From: Calliopsis andreniformis
Lineage: Eukaryota; Arthropoda; Insecta; Hymenoptera; Andrenidae
Direction of reading: 5' to 3'
DNA: 64,000 nucleotides
Assembly: GCF_051401765.1 (NCBI RefSeq)
Contig: NW_027480467.1
Location: 1,302,001-1,366,000 of the forward strand
Shown here: positions 35,730 to 49,655 of the stretch, in pieces
Layout: each line of letters opens with the position of its first letter
Position numbering within the stretch: position 1 is the first letter of the stretch
Made by a program: the position numbers and the translations under genes
The notes under the pieces: model-generated
What the model was told of the DNA's origin: nothing
What the model saw: the letters and a program-made list of their open reading frames with translations, nothing else
The model's database searches: none

Positions 35730-36778
35730 TCCTCAATCCTCAATCCTCAATCCTCAATCCTCAATCCTCAATCCTCAATCCTCTCTCCTCAAACCTCAAT
35801 CCTGAATCCTCAATCCTGAATCCTCAATCCTGAATCCTCAAGCTTCAGCCCTCAGTCCTCAACAATCAGTTGTCAATCCTCAATCCTCAATAGAATATCA
35901 TCAATTCACAGATTTCAATACTCAATACTCAATCTGCAATGCTCAATCCTCAATCCTCAATACTCAATCCTCAATCCTCAGCCATCAATACTCAATCTTC
36001 AATACTCAATCCTCCATCCTCAATCCTCAATCCTCAATCCCCAATCTTCAATCCTCAATACACAATCTTCAATCCTCAATCCTCAACCCTCAATCCTCAA
36101 TCCTCAAGCCTCAATCGTCAACCCTCAGTCCTCATCCTCAATTCTCAATTATCAATCCTCAATCCTCAATCCTCAATCTTCAATCCTCTATAATCAATCT
36201 CCAATCCTAGATCGTCAATCCCCAATCTTCAATCCTTAATCCTCAATCTCCAATCCTCACTCCCCAGTCCTCAATCTTCAATCCTCAATCCTCAATCCTC
36301 AGACCTCAAACATCAATACTCAACCCTCAGTCCTCGTCCTCAATCCACAACCCTCAATCCTCAATCCTCAATCTTCAATTCTCAATCCTCAATCCTCAAT
36401 CCTCAATCCTCAATCCTCAGTCCTCAACCATCAACCCTGAATCCTCAATCCTGAATCCTCAATCTTCAGCCCTCAGTCCTCAACAATCAATCCTCAATTC
36501 TCAATACTCAATAGAATATCCTGAATTCTCAGGATTCAATACTCAAACCTCAATCCTCAACCCTCAGACCTCAGCCTCCATCCTCAATCCTCAATCCTCA
36601 ATCCCCAATCTTCAATCCTCAATACACAATCTTCAATCCTCAATCCTCAATCCTCAATCCTCAATCCTCAATCCTCAGTCATCGATACTCAATCTTCAAT
36701 ACTCAATCCTCAATCCTCAATCCTCAATCCTCAATCCTCAATCCTCCATCCTCAATCCTCAACCGTCAGTCCTCGTCC
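35730..36778 (+). repeat. 1.05-kb duplication, copy 1 (partner 37,580-38,628)
   Basis: The landmarks HindIII at 35,840, the C-type core at 35,893, TGCTCAATCC at 35,939 and the A-type island at 36,514 all recur exactly 1,850 bases later (37,690; 37,743; 37,789; 38,364). Copies separate where this one reads GTCCTCAATGGTC and the partner GTCCTCAGTACTC. Together with 41,893-42,567 this makes three near-identical copies. Confidence 0.85.
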
Positions 36779-39436
36779 TCAATGGTCAACCCTCAATCCT
36801 CAATCCTCATTCTTCAATCCTCAATCCTCATTCTTCAATCCTCAATACACAATACTCAATATTCAATCCTCAATCCTCAATCCTGAATTCTAAAACCTCA
36901 AACCTCAATCCTCAATATTCAACACTCAAGCCTCAAACATCAATCCTCAATACTCAATCATCAACCCTCAATTCTTAATACTCAATAGAATATCCTGAAT
37001 TCTACATGGTTCAATACTCAATCCGCAAAATTCAATAATCAAATCTCAATCCTCAAACATCAATCCGCAACACTCAATCCTCAATACTCAGTCCTCTCTC
37101 TTCAATCCTCCATCCTCAATCCTCAATCCTCAAGCGTCAATCCTCAATCCTCAATCCTCAATCCACAGACCTCAAACATCAATACTCAACCCTCAGTCCT
37201 CGTCCTCAATCCTCAATCCTCTCTCCTCAAACCTCAATCCTGAATCCTCAATCCTCAATCCTCACACCTCAATCTTCAATCCTCAATCCTCAATCGTCAA
37301 TCCTCAATCCTCAATCCTCAATCCTCAATCCTCAATCTTCAATCCTCAATCCTCAATACTCAATCCCCAATCCTCATTCCTCAATCCTCATTCTTCAATC
37401 CTCAATACCCAATCCTCAATCTACAATCCTCAATCCTCAATCCTCAGTTCGCAATCCTCAATCCTCAATCCTCAGACGTCAGGCATCAACACTCAACCCT
37501 CAGTCCTAGTCCTCAATCCACAACCCTCAATCCTCAATCCTCAATGTTCAATCCTCAACAGCCAATCCTCAATATTCAATCCTCAATCCTCAATCCTCAA
37601 TCCTCAATCCTCAATCCTCAATCCTCAATCCTCTCTCCTCAAACCTCAATCCTGAATCCTCAATCCTGAATCCTCAATCCTGAATCCTCAAGCTTCAGCC
37701 CTCAGTCCTCAACAATCAGTTGTCAATCCTCAATCCTCAATAGAATATCATCAATTCACAGATTTCAATACTCAATACTCAATCTGCAATGCTCAATCCT
37801 CAATCCTCAATACTCAATCCTCAATCCTCAGCCATCAATACTCAATCTTCAATACTCAATCCTCCATCCTCAATCCTCAATCCTCAATCCCCAATCTTCA
37901 ATCCTCAATACACAATCTTCAATCCTCAATCCTCAACCCTCAATCCTCAATCCTCAAGCCTCAATCGTCAACCCTCAGTCCTCATCCTCAATTCTCAATT
38001 ATCAATCCTCAATCCTCAATCCTCAATCTTCAATCCTCTATAATCAATCTCCAATCCTAGATCCTCAATCCCCAATCTTCAATCCTTAATCCTCAATCTC
38101 CAATCCTCACTCCCCAGTCCTCAATCTTCAATCCTCAATCCTCAATCCTCAGACCTCAAACATCAATACTCAACCCTCAGTCCTCGTCCTCAATCCACAA
38201 CCCTCAATCCTCAATCCTCAATCTTCAATTCTCAATCCTCAATCCTCAATCCTCAATCCTCAATCCTCAGTCCTCAACCATCAACCCCGAATCCTCAATC
38301 CTGAATCCTCAATCTTCAGCCCTCAGTCCTCAACAATCAATCCTCAATTCTCAATACTCAATAGAATATCCTGAATTCTCAGGATTCAATACTCAAACCT
38401 CTATCCTCAACCCTCAGACCTCAGCCTCCATCCTCAATCCTCAATCCTCAATCCCCAATCTTCAATCCTCAATACACAATCTTCAATCCTCAATCCTCAA
38501 TCCTCAATCCTCAATCCTCAATCCTCAGTCATCGATACTCAATCTTCAATACTCAATCCTCAATCCTCAATCCTCAATCCTCAATCCTCAATCCTCCATC
38601 CTCAATCCTCAACCGTCAGTCCTCGTCCTCAGTACTCAAACCTCAATCCTCAATCCTCAATCTTCTATCATCAATACTCAATCTTCAATCCTCAATCCTC
38701 AATTCTCTATCCTCAATACTCAATCCTCCAACCTCAATCCTCAATCCTCAATCCTCAATCCTCATTCCTCGATCCCCAATCCTCAATCTTCAATCCTCAA
38801 TACTCAATCTTCAACCCTCAATCCTCAATCCTCAATCCTCAATCCTCAATATCCAATCCTCAATACTCAATCTTCAATCCTCAATCCTCAATACTCAATC
38901 CCCAATCCTCATTCCTCAATCCTCATTCTTCAATCCTCAAACCCAATCCTCAATCTTCAATCCTCAATCCTCAATCCTCAATCCTCAGACGTCAGGCATC
39001 AACACTCAACCCTCAGTCCTAGTCCACAACCCACAACCCTCAATCCTCAATCCTCAATCTTCATTCATCAATATTCAACCTTCAATCCTCAATCCTCAAT
39101 CCTCAATACTCAATCCTCAATGTTCAATCCTCAACAGCCAATCCTCAATATTCAATCCTCAATCCTCAATCCTCAATCCTCAATCCTCTCTCCTCAAACC
39201 TCAATCCTGAATCCTCAATCCTGAATCCTCAAGCTTCAGCCCTCAGTCCTCAACAATCAGTTGTCAATCCACAATCCTCAATAGAATATCATCAATTCAC
39301 AGATTTCAATACTCAATACTCAATCTGCAATGCTCAATCCTCAATCCTCAATACTCAATCCTCAATCCTCAGTCATCAATACTCAATCTTCAATACTCAA
39401 TCCTCCATCCTCAATCCTCAATCCTCAATCCTCAAT
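36410..39436 (+). repeat. 3.0-kb segmental duplication, copy 1 (partner 40,494-43,639)
   Basis: The offset is 4,077 at the A-type island (36,514 to 40,591) and B-type island (36,988 to 41,065). It is then 4,203 for CTACAATCC (37,421 to 41,624), HindIII (37,690 to 41,893), TCAGACGTC (38,985 to 43,188) and TGCTCAATCC (39,330 to 43,533). The 126-base step is exactly 18 heptamers, inserted in the partner near 41,400-41,525. One substitution seen is CAGTTCGCAATCC here against CAGTTCGGAATCC near 41,651. Confidence 0.87.
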
Positions 39437-40498
39437 TCTCAATCCTCACTCATCAAACCTCAATCCTCAATACTCATTCTTCAATCCTCAATACCCAATC
39501 CTCAATCTTCAATCCTCAATCCTCAATCCTCAATCCTCAATCCTCAATCCTCAGTCATCGATACTCAATCTTCAATACTCAATCCTCAATCCTCAATCCT
39601 CAATCCTCAATCCTCAATCCTCCATCCTCAATCCTCAACCGTCAGTCCTCGTCCTCAGTACTCAAACCTCAATCCTCAATCCTCAATCTTCTATCATCAA
39701 TACTCAATCTTCAATCCTCAATCCTCAATTCTCTATCCTCAATACTCAATCCTCCAACCTCAATCCTCAATCCTCAATCCTCAATCCTCAATCCTCAATC
39801 CCCAATCCTCAATCTTCAATCCTCAATACTCAATCTTCAACCCTCAATCCTTAATCCTCAATCCTCAATCCTCAATATCCAAACCTCAATACTCAATCTT
39901 CAATCCTGAAACCTCAATACTCAATCCCCAATCCTCATTCCTCAATCCTCATTCTTCAATCCTCAATACCCAATCCACAATCTTCAATCCTCAATCCTCA
40001 ATCCTCAGGTCGCAATCCTCAATCCTCAATCCTCAGACGTCAGGCATCAACACTCAACCCTCAGTCCTAGTCCACAACCCACAACCCTCAATCCTCAATC
40101 CTCAATCTTCATTCATCAATATTCAACCTTCAATCCTCAATCCTCAATCCTCAATACTCAATCCTCAATGTTCAATCCTCAACAGCCAATCCTCAATATT
40201 CAATCCTCAATCCTCAATCCTCAATCCTCAATCCTCAATCCTCAATCCTCAATCCTCTCTCCTCAAACCTCAATCCTGAATCCTCAATCCTGAATCCTCA
40301 AGCTTCAGCCCTCAGTCCGTAACAATCAGTTGTCAATCCCCAATCCTCAATAGAATATCATCAATTCACAGATTTCAATACTCAATACTCAATCTGCAAT
40401 GCTCAATCCTCAATCCTCAATACTCAATCCTCAATCCTCAGTCATCAACACTCAATCTTCAATACTCAATCCTCCATCCTCAATCCTCAATCCTCAGT
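38235..40498 (+). repeat. 2.26-kb duplication, copy 1 (partner 49,656-51,926)
   Basis: The offset is 11,421 at the A-type island (38,364 to 49,785). After a one-heptamer gain in the partner near 50,085 it becomes 11,428, constant for TCAGACGTC (38,985 to 50,413), the HindIII sites (39,231 to 50,659; 40,300 to 51,728) and TGCTCAATCC (39,330 to 50,758; 40,399 to 51,827). Shared oddities include CAGTCCGTAACAATC near 40,315 and CACTCATCAAACC near 39,446. This copy overlaps the 36,410-39,436 unit, so duplications are nested. Confidence 0.87.
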
Positions 40499-43400
40499 CC
40501 TCAACCATCAACCCTGAATCCTCAATCCTGAATCCTCAATCTTCAGCCCTCAGTCCTCAACAATCAATCCTCAATTCTCAATACTCAATAGAATATCCTG
40601 AATTCTCAGGATTCAATACTCAAACCTCAATCCTCAACCCTCAGACCTCAGCCTCCATCCTCAATCCTCAATCCTCAATCCCCAATCTTCAATCCTCAAT
40701 ACACAATCTTCAATCCTCAATCCTCAATCCTCAATCCTCAATCCTCAATCCTCAGTCATCGATACTCAATCTTCAATACTCAATCCTCAATCCTCAATCC
40801 TCAATCCTCAATCCTCAATCCTCCATCCTCAATCCTCAACCGTCAGTCCTCGTCCTCAATGGTCAACCCTCAATCCTCAATCCTCATTCTTCAATCCTCA
40901 ATCCTCATTCTTCAATCCTCAATACACAATACTCAATATTCAATCCTCAATCCTCAATCCTGAATTCTAAAACCTCAAACCTCAATCCTCAATATTCAAC
41001 ACTCAAGCCTCAAACATCAATCCTCAATACTCAATCATCAACCCTCAATTCTTAATACTCAATAGAATATCCTGAATTCTACATGGTTCAATACTCAATC
41101 CGCAAAATTCAATAATCAAATCTCAATCCTCAAACATCAATCCGCAACACTCAATCCTCAATACTCAGTCCTCTCTCTTCAATCCTCCATCCTCAATCCT
41201 CAATCCTCAAGCGTCAATCCTCAATCCTCAATCCTCAACCCACAGACCTCAAACATCAATACTCAACCCTCAGTCCTCGTCCTCAATCCTCAATTCTCTC
41301 TCCTCAAACCTCAATCCTGAATCCTCAATCCTCAATCCTCACACCTCAATCTTCAATCCTCAATCCTCAATCGTCAATCCTCAATCCTCAATCCTCAATC
41401 CTCAATCCTCAATCCTCAATCCTCAATCCTCAATCCTCAATCCTCAATCCTCAATCTTGAATTCTCAATACTCAATCTTCAACCCTCAATCCTCAATCCT
41501 CAATCCTCAATCCTCAATATTCAATCCTCAATACTCAATCTTCAATCCTCAATCCTCAATACTCAATCCCCAATCCTCATTCCTCAATCCTCATTCTTCA
41601 ATCCTCAATACCCAATCCTCAATCTACAATCCTCAATCCTCAATCCTCAGTTCGGAATCCTCAATCCTCAATCCTCAGACGTCAGGCATCAACACTCAAC
41701 CCTCAGTCCTAGTCCTCAATCCACAACCCTCAATCCTCAATCCTCAATGTTCAATCCTCAACAGCCAATCCTCAATATTCAATCCTCAATCCTCAATCCT
41801 CAATCCTCAATCCTCAATCCTCAATCCTCAATCCTCTCTCCTCAAACCTCAATCCTGAATCCTCAATCCTGAATCCTCAATCCTGAATCCTCAAGCTTCA
41901 GCCCTCAGTCCTCAACAATCAGTTGTCAATCCTCAATCCTCAATAGAATATCATCAATTCACAGATTTCAATACTCAATACTCAATCTGCAATGCTCAAT
42001 CCTCAATCCTCAATACTCAATCCTCAATCCTCAGCCATCAATACTCAATCTTCAATACTCAATCCTCCATCCTCAATCCTCAATCCTCAATCCCCAATCT
42101 TCAATCCTCAATACACAATCTTCAATCCTCAATCCTCAACCCTCAATCCTCAATCCTCAAGCCTCAATCGTCAACCCTCAGTCCTCATCCTCAATTCTCA
42201 ATTATCAATCCTCAATCCTCAATCCTCAATCTTCAATCCTCTATAATCAATCTCCAATCCTAGATCCTCAATCCCCAATCTTCAATCCTTAATCCTCAAT
42301 CTCCAATCCTCACTCCCCAGTCCTCAATCTTCAATCCTCAATCCTCAATCCTCAGACCTCAAACATCAATACTCAACCCTCAGTCCTCGTCCTCAATCCA
42401 CAACCCTCAATCCTCAATCCTCAATCTTCAATTCTCAATCCTCAATCCTCAATCCTCAATCCTCAATCCTCAGTCCTCAACCATCAACCCTGAATCCTCA
42501 ATCCTGAATCCTCAATCTTCAGCCCTCAGTCCTCAACAATCAATCCTCAATTCTCAATACTCAATAGAATATCCTGAATTCTCAGGATTCAATACTCAAA
42601 CCTCTATCCTCAACCCTCAGACCTCAGCCTCCATCCTCAATCCTCAATCCTCAATCCCCAATCTTCAATCCTCAATACACAATCTTCAATCCTCAATCCT
42701 CAATCCTCAATCCTCAATCCTCAATCCTCAGTCATCGATACTCAATCTTCAATACTCAATCCTCAATCCTCAATCCTCAATCCTCAATCCTCAATCCTCC
42801 ATCCTCAATCCTCAACCGTCAGTCCTCGTCCTCAGTACTCAAACCTCAATCCTCAATCCTCAATCTTCTATCATCAATACTCAATCTTCAATCCTCAATC
42901 CTCAATTCTCTATCCTCAATACTCAATCCTCCAACCTCAATCCTCAATCCTCAATCCTCAATCCTCATTCCTCGATCCCCAATCCTCAATCTTCAATCCT
43001 CAATACTCAATCTTCAACCCTCAATCCTCAATCCTCAATCCTCAATCCTCAATATCCAATCCTCAATACTCAATCTTCAATCCTCAATCCTCAATACTCA
43101 ATCCCCAATCCTCATTCCTCAATCCTCATTCTTCAATCCTCAAACCCAATCCTCAATCTTCAATCCTCAATCCTCAATCCTCAATCCTCAGACGTCAGGC
43201 ATCAACACTCAACCCTCAGTCCTAGTCCACAACCCACAACCCTCAATCCTCAATCCTCAATCTTCATTCATCAATATTCAACCTTCAATCCTCAATCCTC
43301 AATCCTCAATACTCAATCCTCAATGTTCAATCCTCAACAGCCAATCCTCAATATTCAATCCTCAATCCTCAATCCTCAATCCTCAATCCTCTCTCCTCAA

Positions 43401-43639
43401 ACCTCAATCCTGAATCCTCAATCCTGAATCCTCAAGCTTCAGCCCTCAGCCCTCAACAATCAGTTGTCAATCCACAATCCTCAATAGAATATCATCAATT
43501 CACAGATTTCAATACTCAATACTCAATCTGCAATGCTCAATCCTCAATCCTCAATACTCAATCCTCAATCCTCAGTCATCAATACTCAATCTTCAATACT
43601 CAATCCTCCATCCTCAATCCTCAATCCTCAATCCCCAAT
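40494..43639 (+). repeat. 3.1-kb segmental duplication, copy 2 (partner 36,410-39,436)
   Basis: This is the partner of the 3.0-kb block with an extra 126 bases (18 heptamers) near 41,400-41,525 that include TCTTGAATTCTC and TCAATATTC units. Similar TCTTGAATTCTC segments occur at about 44,600, 56,402 and 61,740, so the insertion could have come from another array position rather than from local slippage. Confidence 0.86.
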
Positions 43640-46420
43640 CTTCAATCCTCAATACACAATCTTCAATCCTCAATCCTCAATCCTCAATCCTCAGTCATCA
43701 ATGCTCAATCTTCAGTACTCAATCCTCAATCCTCAATCCTCGATCTTCAATCCTCAATCCTCAACCCTCAATCCTCAATCCTCAAACCTCAATCGTCAAC
43801 CCTCAGTCCTCATCCTCAATTCTCAATTCTCAATCCTCAATCCTCAATCCTCAATCTTCAATCCTCAATCCTCAATCCTCAATCCTCAATCCTCAATCCT
43901 CAATCCTCAATTCTCAATACTCAATAGAATATCCTGAATTCTCAGGATTCAATACTCAAGCCTCAATCCTCAATCCTCAATCCTCAATCCTCAATCCTCC
44001 ATCCTCAATCCTCAACCGTCAGTCCTCGTTCTCAGTACTCAAACCTCAATCATCAATCCTCAATCTTCTATCATCAATCCTCAATCTTCAATCCTCAATC
44101 CTCAATTCTCTACCCTCAATACTCAATCCTCAAACCTCAATCCTCAATCCTCAATCCTCCATCCTCAAGCCTCAACCGTCAGTCCTCGTCCTCAGTACTC
44201 AAACCTCAATCCCCAATCCACAATCTTCTATCATCAATACTCAATCTTCAATCCTCAATCCTCAATTCTCTATCCTCAATACTCAATCCTCAAACCTCAA
44301 TCCTCAATCCTGAATCTTCAATCCTCATTCTTCAATCCTCAATACCCAATCCTCAATCTTCAATCCTCAATCCTCAATCCTCAATTCTCAATCCTCAATC
44401 CTCAATCCACAGACCTCAAACATCAATACTCAACCCTCAGTCCTCGTCCTCAATCCTCAATCCTCACTCCTCAAACCTCAATCCTGAATCCTCAATCCTC
44501 AATCCTCACACCTCAATCTTCAATCCTCAATCCTCAATCCTCAATCCTCAATCCTCAATCCTCAATCCTCAATCCTCAATCCCCAATCCTCAATCCTCAA
44601 TCTTGAATTCTCAATACTCAATCTTCAACCCTCAATCCTCAATCCTCAATCCTCAATCCTCAATATTCAATCCTCAATACTCAATCTTCAATGCTCAATC
44701 CTCAATACTCAATCCCCAATCCTCATTCCTCAATCCTCATTGTTCAATCCTCAATACCCAATCCTCAATCTACAATCCTCAATCCTCAATCCTCAGTTCG
44801 CAATCCTCAATCCTCAATCCTCAGACGTCAGGCATCAACACTCAACCCTCAGTCCTAGTCCTCAATCCACAACCCTCAATCCTCAATCCTCAATCTTCAT
44901 TCATCAATATTCAACCTTCAATCCTCAATCCTCAATCCTCAATCCTCAATCCTCAATGTTCAATCCTCAACAGCCAATCCTCAATATTCAATCCTCAATC
45001 CTCAATCCTCAATCCTCAACCCTGAATCCTCAATCCTGAATCCTCAATCTTCAGCCCTCAGTCCTCAACAATCAATCCTCAATTCTCATTACTCAATAGA
45101 ATATCCTGAATTCTCAGGATTCAATACTCAAACCTCAATCCTCAACCCTCAGACCTCAGCCTCCATCCTCAATCCTCAATCCTCAATCCCCAATCTTCAA
45201 TCCTCAATACACAATCTTCAATCCTCAATCCTCAATCCTCAATCCTCAATCCTCAATCCTGAATCCTCACTCCTGAATCATCAATCTTCAGCCCTCAGTC
45301 CTCTACAATCAGTTGTCAATCCTCAATCCTCAATAGAATATCATCAATTCTCAGTTTTCATTACTCAATACTCAATCTGCAATCTTCAAATCTCTATCCA
45401 CAAACATCAATTCTCATCACTCAACCCTCAACTCTCAGTCCCAAATCCTCAATATTCGATCCTCAATCCTCAACCCTCAATCCACAATCCTCAACCTTCA
45501 ATCCTCAACGCTCAATCTTCAATGCTCATTCCTCAATCGTCAATCCTCAATTCTCAATCCTCAATCGTGAATCTTCAATAATCAATCCTCTATTCTCAAT
45601 CCTCAATACTCAATCCTCAATCGTCAATCCTCAATCCCCAATCCTCAATCTTCAGTCCTCAATCCTCAATACTCAATCCTCAATCCTCAATCTTCAATCC
45701 TCAGCACTCAACCTTCAATCCTCAATCCTCAATCCTCAATCCTCAGTCCTCAATCCTCAATCCTCAATCTTCAATCCTCAATACACAGTCTTCAATCCTC
45801 AATCCTCAATCCTCAATCCTCAATCCTCAATCCTCATTCCCCAATCCTCAATACCCAATCTTCAATCCTCAATCCTCAATCCTCAATTCTCAATCCTCAG
45901 TCATCAATCCTCAGACCTCAAACAGCAATACTCAACCCTCAGTCCTCGGCCTCAATCCACAAACATCAATACTCAATCCTCAATCTTCAATCGTCAATAT
46001 TCAATATTCAGTCCTCAATCCTCTATCCTCAATACTCAATCCTCAATCCTCAATGTTCAATCCGCAATACCAAATCCTCAATCATCAATCCTCAATCCTC
46101 AATCCTCAATCCTCAATCCTCAATCCTCAATCCTCAATCCTCGGTCCTCAAACCTCAATCCTGAATCCTCAATCCTGCATCCTCAATCTTCAGACCTCAG
46201 TCCTCAAGAATCAGTTGTCAATTCTCAATCCTCAATAGAATATCATCAATTCACTGTTTTCAATACCCAGTACTCAATCTGCAATCTCCAAATCTCTATC
46301 CACAAACATCAATTCTCAACACTCAAACATCAACACTCGGTACCCAATCCTCAATCTTCAACCCTCAATCATCAATCCTCAATCCTCAATCCTCAATCTT
46401 CAATCCTCAATACTCAATCT
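43639..46420 (+). repeat. Domain II repeat with A- and C-type islands and a stray domain I marker
   Basis: This stretch contains A-type islands at 43,927 and 45,099 and long C-type islands at 45,336 and 46,238. A TGTTCAATCCGCAATACC marker at 46,053 is the only domain I marker seen in the second half of the window. It is followed at once by a domain II C-type island, so it is a small domain I fragment embedded in domain II. No gene is supported. Confidence 0.7.
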
Positions 46421-47980
46421 TCAATCCTCAATTCCCAATCCTCATTCCTCAATCCTCATTCTTCAATCCTCAATACCCAATCCTCAATCTTCAATCCTCA
46501 ATCCTCAATCCTCAGTTTGCAATCCTCAATCCTCAATCCTCAGACGTCAGGCATCAACACTCAACCCTCAGTCCTCGTCCTCAATCCACAACCCTCAATG
46601 CTCAACCCTCAATCTTCATTCATCAATATTCAATCTTCAATCCTCAATCCTCAATCCTCAATCCTCAATACTCAATGTTCAATCGTCAACAGCCAATCCT
46701 CAATCTTCAATCCTCAATCCTCAATCCTCAATCCTCAATCCTCATTCTTCAATCCTCAATACCCAATCCTGAATCTTCAATCCCCAATCCTCAATCCTCA
46801 ATCCTCAAACCTCAATTTTCAATCCTCAATACTCAATCTTTAGTCCTCAATGCTCAATCCTCAATCCTCAATCCTCAGTCCTCAATCCGCAATCCTCAAT
46901 CCTCAAACCACAACCCTCAATCGTCAGCCCTCGTTCTCAATCCTCAACACTCAATCCTCAATCCTCAACCTTCAATCATCTATACTCAATCATCAATCCT
47001 CAATCCTCAGTCCTCAATCCTCAATTCTCAATGCTCAATCCTCAATCCTCAATTCTCAATACTCAATAGAATATCCTGAATTCTCAGGATTCAAAACTCA
47101 AACCTCAATCCTCAACCCTCAGCCCTCATCCTCCATCCTCAATACTCAGTACTCAATCCACAATCCTCAATCCTCAATACTCAATCTTCAATGCTCAATC
47201 CTCAATCCTCAATCCTCAATCCTCAATCCTCAGTCATCAATACTCAATCTTCAATACTCAATCCTCAATCCTCAATCCTCAATCCTCAATCCACAATCCT
47301 CAACCCTCAATCCTCATTCCTCAAACCTCAATCCTCAACCCTCAGTCCTCATCCTCAATTCTCAATTCTCAATCCTCAATCCACAATCCTCAATCTTCAA
47401 TCCTCAATAATCAATCTCCAATCCTAGATCCTCAATCCCCAATGTTCAATCCTAAATCCTCAACCTTCAATCCGCATTCCCCAGTCCTCAATCTTCAATC
47501 CTCAATGCTCAATCCTCAATCCTCAATCCTCAATCCTCTGTCCTCAATCCTCAATCCTCAATCCTCCATCCTCAATCCTCAACCGTAAGTCCTCGTCCTT
47601 AGTACTCAAATCTCAATCCTCAATCCTCAATCTTCTATCATCAATACTCAATCCTCAATCCTCAATCCTTAATCCTCAATCCTCAATCCTCAATCCTCAA
47701 TATTGAACACACAACCGTCAACCATCAACCCTCAATGCTCAACCATCAATCCTCAATTCTCAATACTCAATAGAATATCGTGAATTCTCATGGTTCAATA
47801 CTCAATCCGCAAAATTCAATAATCAAATCTCAATCCTTAAACATCAATCCTCAACACTCAATCCTCAATACTCAGTCCTGTCTCTTCAATCCTCCATCCT
47901 CAATCCTCAATCCTCAAGCGTCAATCCTCAATCCTCAAGCGTCAATCCTCAATCCTCAATCCTCAACCCTCAATACTCAG
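46420..47980 (+). repeat. 1.56-kb duplication, copy 2 (partner 30,200-31,590)
   Basis: This is the partner of the 30.2-kb block, longer by 168 bases (24 heptamers), which lie between the TCAGACGTCAGG variant at 46,540 and the A-type island at 47,069. The rare GAATATCGTGAATTC form of the B-type island (47,773) occurs only in this pair. The block ends near 47,985, where this copy reads CAAACCTCAAACC and the partner CAAACCTCAATCCGG. Confidence 0.82.
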
Positions 47981-48509
47981 TCCTCAAACCTCAAACCTCA
48001 ACCCTCAGTCCTCATCCTCAATTCTCAATTCTCAATTCTCAATCCTCAATCCTCAATCTTCAATCCTCAATAATCAATCTCCAATCCTAGATCCTCAATC
48101 CCCAATCCTCAATTTTCAATCCTCAATACTCAATCTTCAATCCTCAGTCCTCAATCCTCAATCCTCAATCCTCGTTCCTCAAACCTCAAACCTCAATCCC
48201 CAGTCCTCAATCTTCAATCCTCAATGCCCAAACCACAATCCTCAATCCTCAGTCCTCAATCCTCAATCCTCAACCCTCTAACCTCAATCCTCAACCGTCA
48301 GTCCTCGTCCTCAATCGTCAACACTCAATCCTCAATGCTCAATCTTCAATCCTCAATACTCAATATTCAATACTCAATCCTCAATCTGCAATCCTCAATC
48401 TTCAATCCTCAATCCTCAATCCTCAATCCTCAATCCTCAATCCTCATTCTTCAATTCTCAATACCCAATCCTCAGTCTTCAATCCTCAATCCTCAATCCT
48501 CAATTCTCA

Positions 48510-49556
48510 ATCCTCACTCATCAAACCTCAATCCTCAATACTCATTCTTCAATCCTCAATACCCAATCCTCAATCTTGAATCCTCAATCCTCAATCCTCA
48601 ATCCTCAATCCTCAATCCTCAGTCATCGATACTCAATCTTCAATACTCAATCCTCAATCCTCAATCCTCAATCCTCAATCCTCAATCCTCCATCCTCAAT
48701 CCTCAACCGTCAGTCCTCGTCCTCAGTACTCAAACCTCAATCCTCAATCCTCAATCTTCTATCATCAATACTCAATCTTCAATCCTCAATCCTCAATTCT
48801 CTATCCTCAATACTCAATCCTCCAACCTCAATCCTCAATCCTCAATCCTCAATCCTCAATCCCCAATCCTCAATCTTCAATCCTCAATACTCAATCTTCA
48901 ACCCTCAATCCTTAATCCTCAATCCTCAATCCTCAATATCCAAACCTCAATACTCAATCTTCAATCCTCAAACCTCAATACTCAATCCCCAATCCTCATT
49001 CCTCAATCCTCATTCTTCAATCCTCAATACCCAATCCACAATCTTCAATCCTCAATCCTCAATCCTCAGGTCGCAATCCTCAATCCTCAATCCTCAGACG
49101 TCAGGCATCAACACTCAACCCTCAGTCCTAGTCCACAACCCACAACCCTCAATCCTCAATCCTCAATCTTCATTCATCAATATTCAACCTTCAATCCTCA
49201 ATCCTCAATCCTCAATACTCAATCCTCAATGTTCAATCCTCAACAGCCAATCCTCAATATTCAATCCTCAATCCTCAATCCTCAATCCTCAATCCTCAAT
49301 CCTCAATCCTCAATCCTCTCTCCTCAAACCTCAATCCTGAATCCTCAATCCTGAATCCTCAAGCTTCAGCCCTCAGTCCGTAACAATCAGTTGTCAATCC
49401 CCAATCCTCAATAGAATATCATCAATTCACAGATTTCAATACTCAATACTCAATCTGCAATGCTCAATCCTCAATCCTCAATACTCAATCCTCAATCCTC
49501 AGTCATCAACACTCAATCTTCAATACTCAATCCTCCATCCTCAATCCTCAATCCTC
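48510..49556 (+). repeat. 1.05-kb block, one of three copies (39,440 and 50,870)
   Basis: CACTCATCAAACC at about 48,514 corresponds to 39,446 (offset 9,068), while TGCTCAATCC at 49,460 corresponds to 40,399 (offset 9,061), a one-heptamer change. The third copy lies at about 50,870-51,922. Shared rare forms are CAGGTCGCAATCC, AGTCCACAACCCACAACCC and CAGTCCGTAACAATC. ATATCCAAACC also separates this triplet from other relatives, which have ATATCCAATCC. Confidence 0.83.
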
Positions 49557-49655
49557 AATACACAATCTTCAATCCTCAATCCTCAATCCTCAATCCTCAG
49601 TCATCAATACTCAATCTTCAGTACTCAATCCTCAATCCTCAATCCTCAATCTTCA

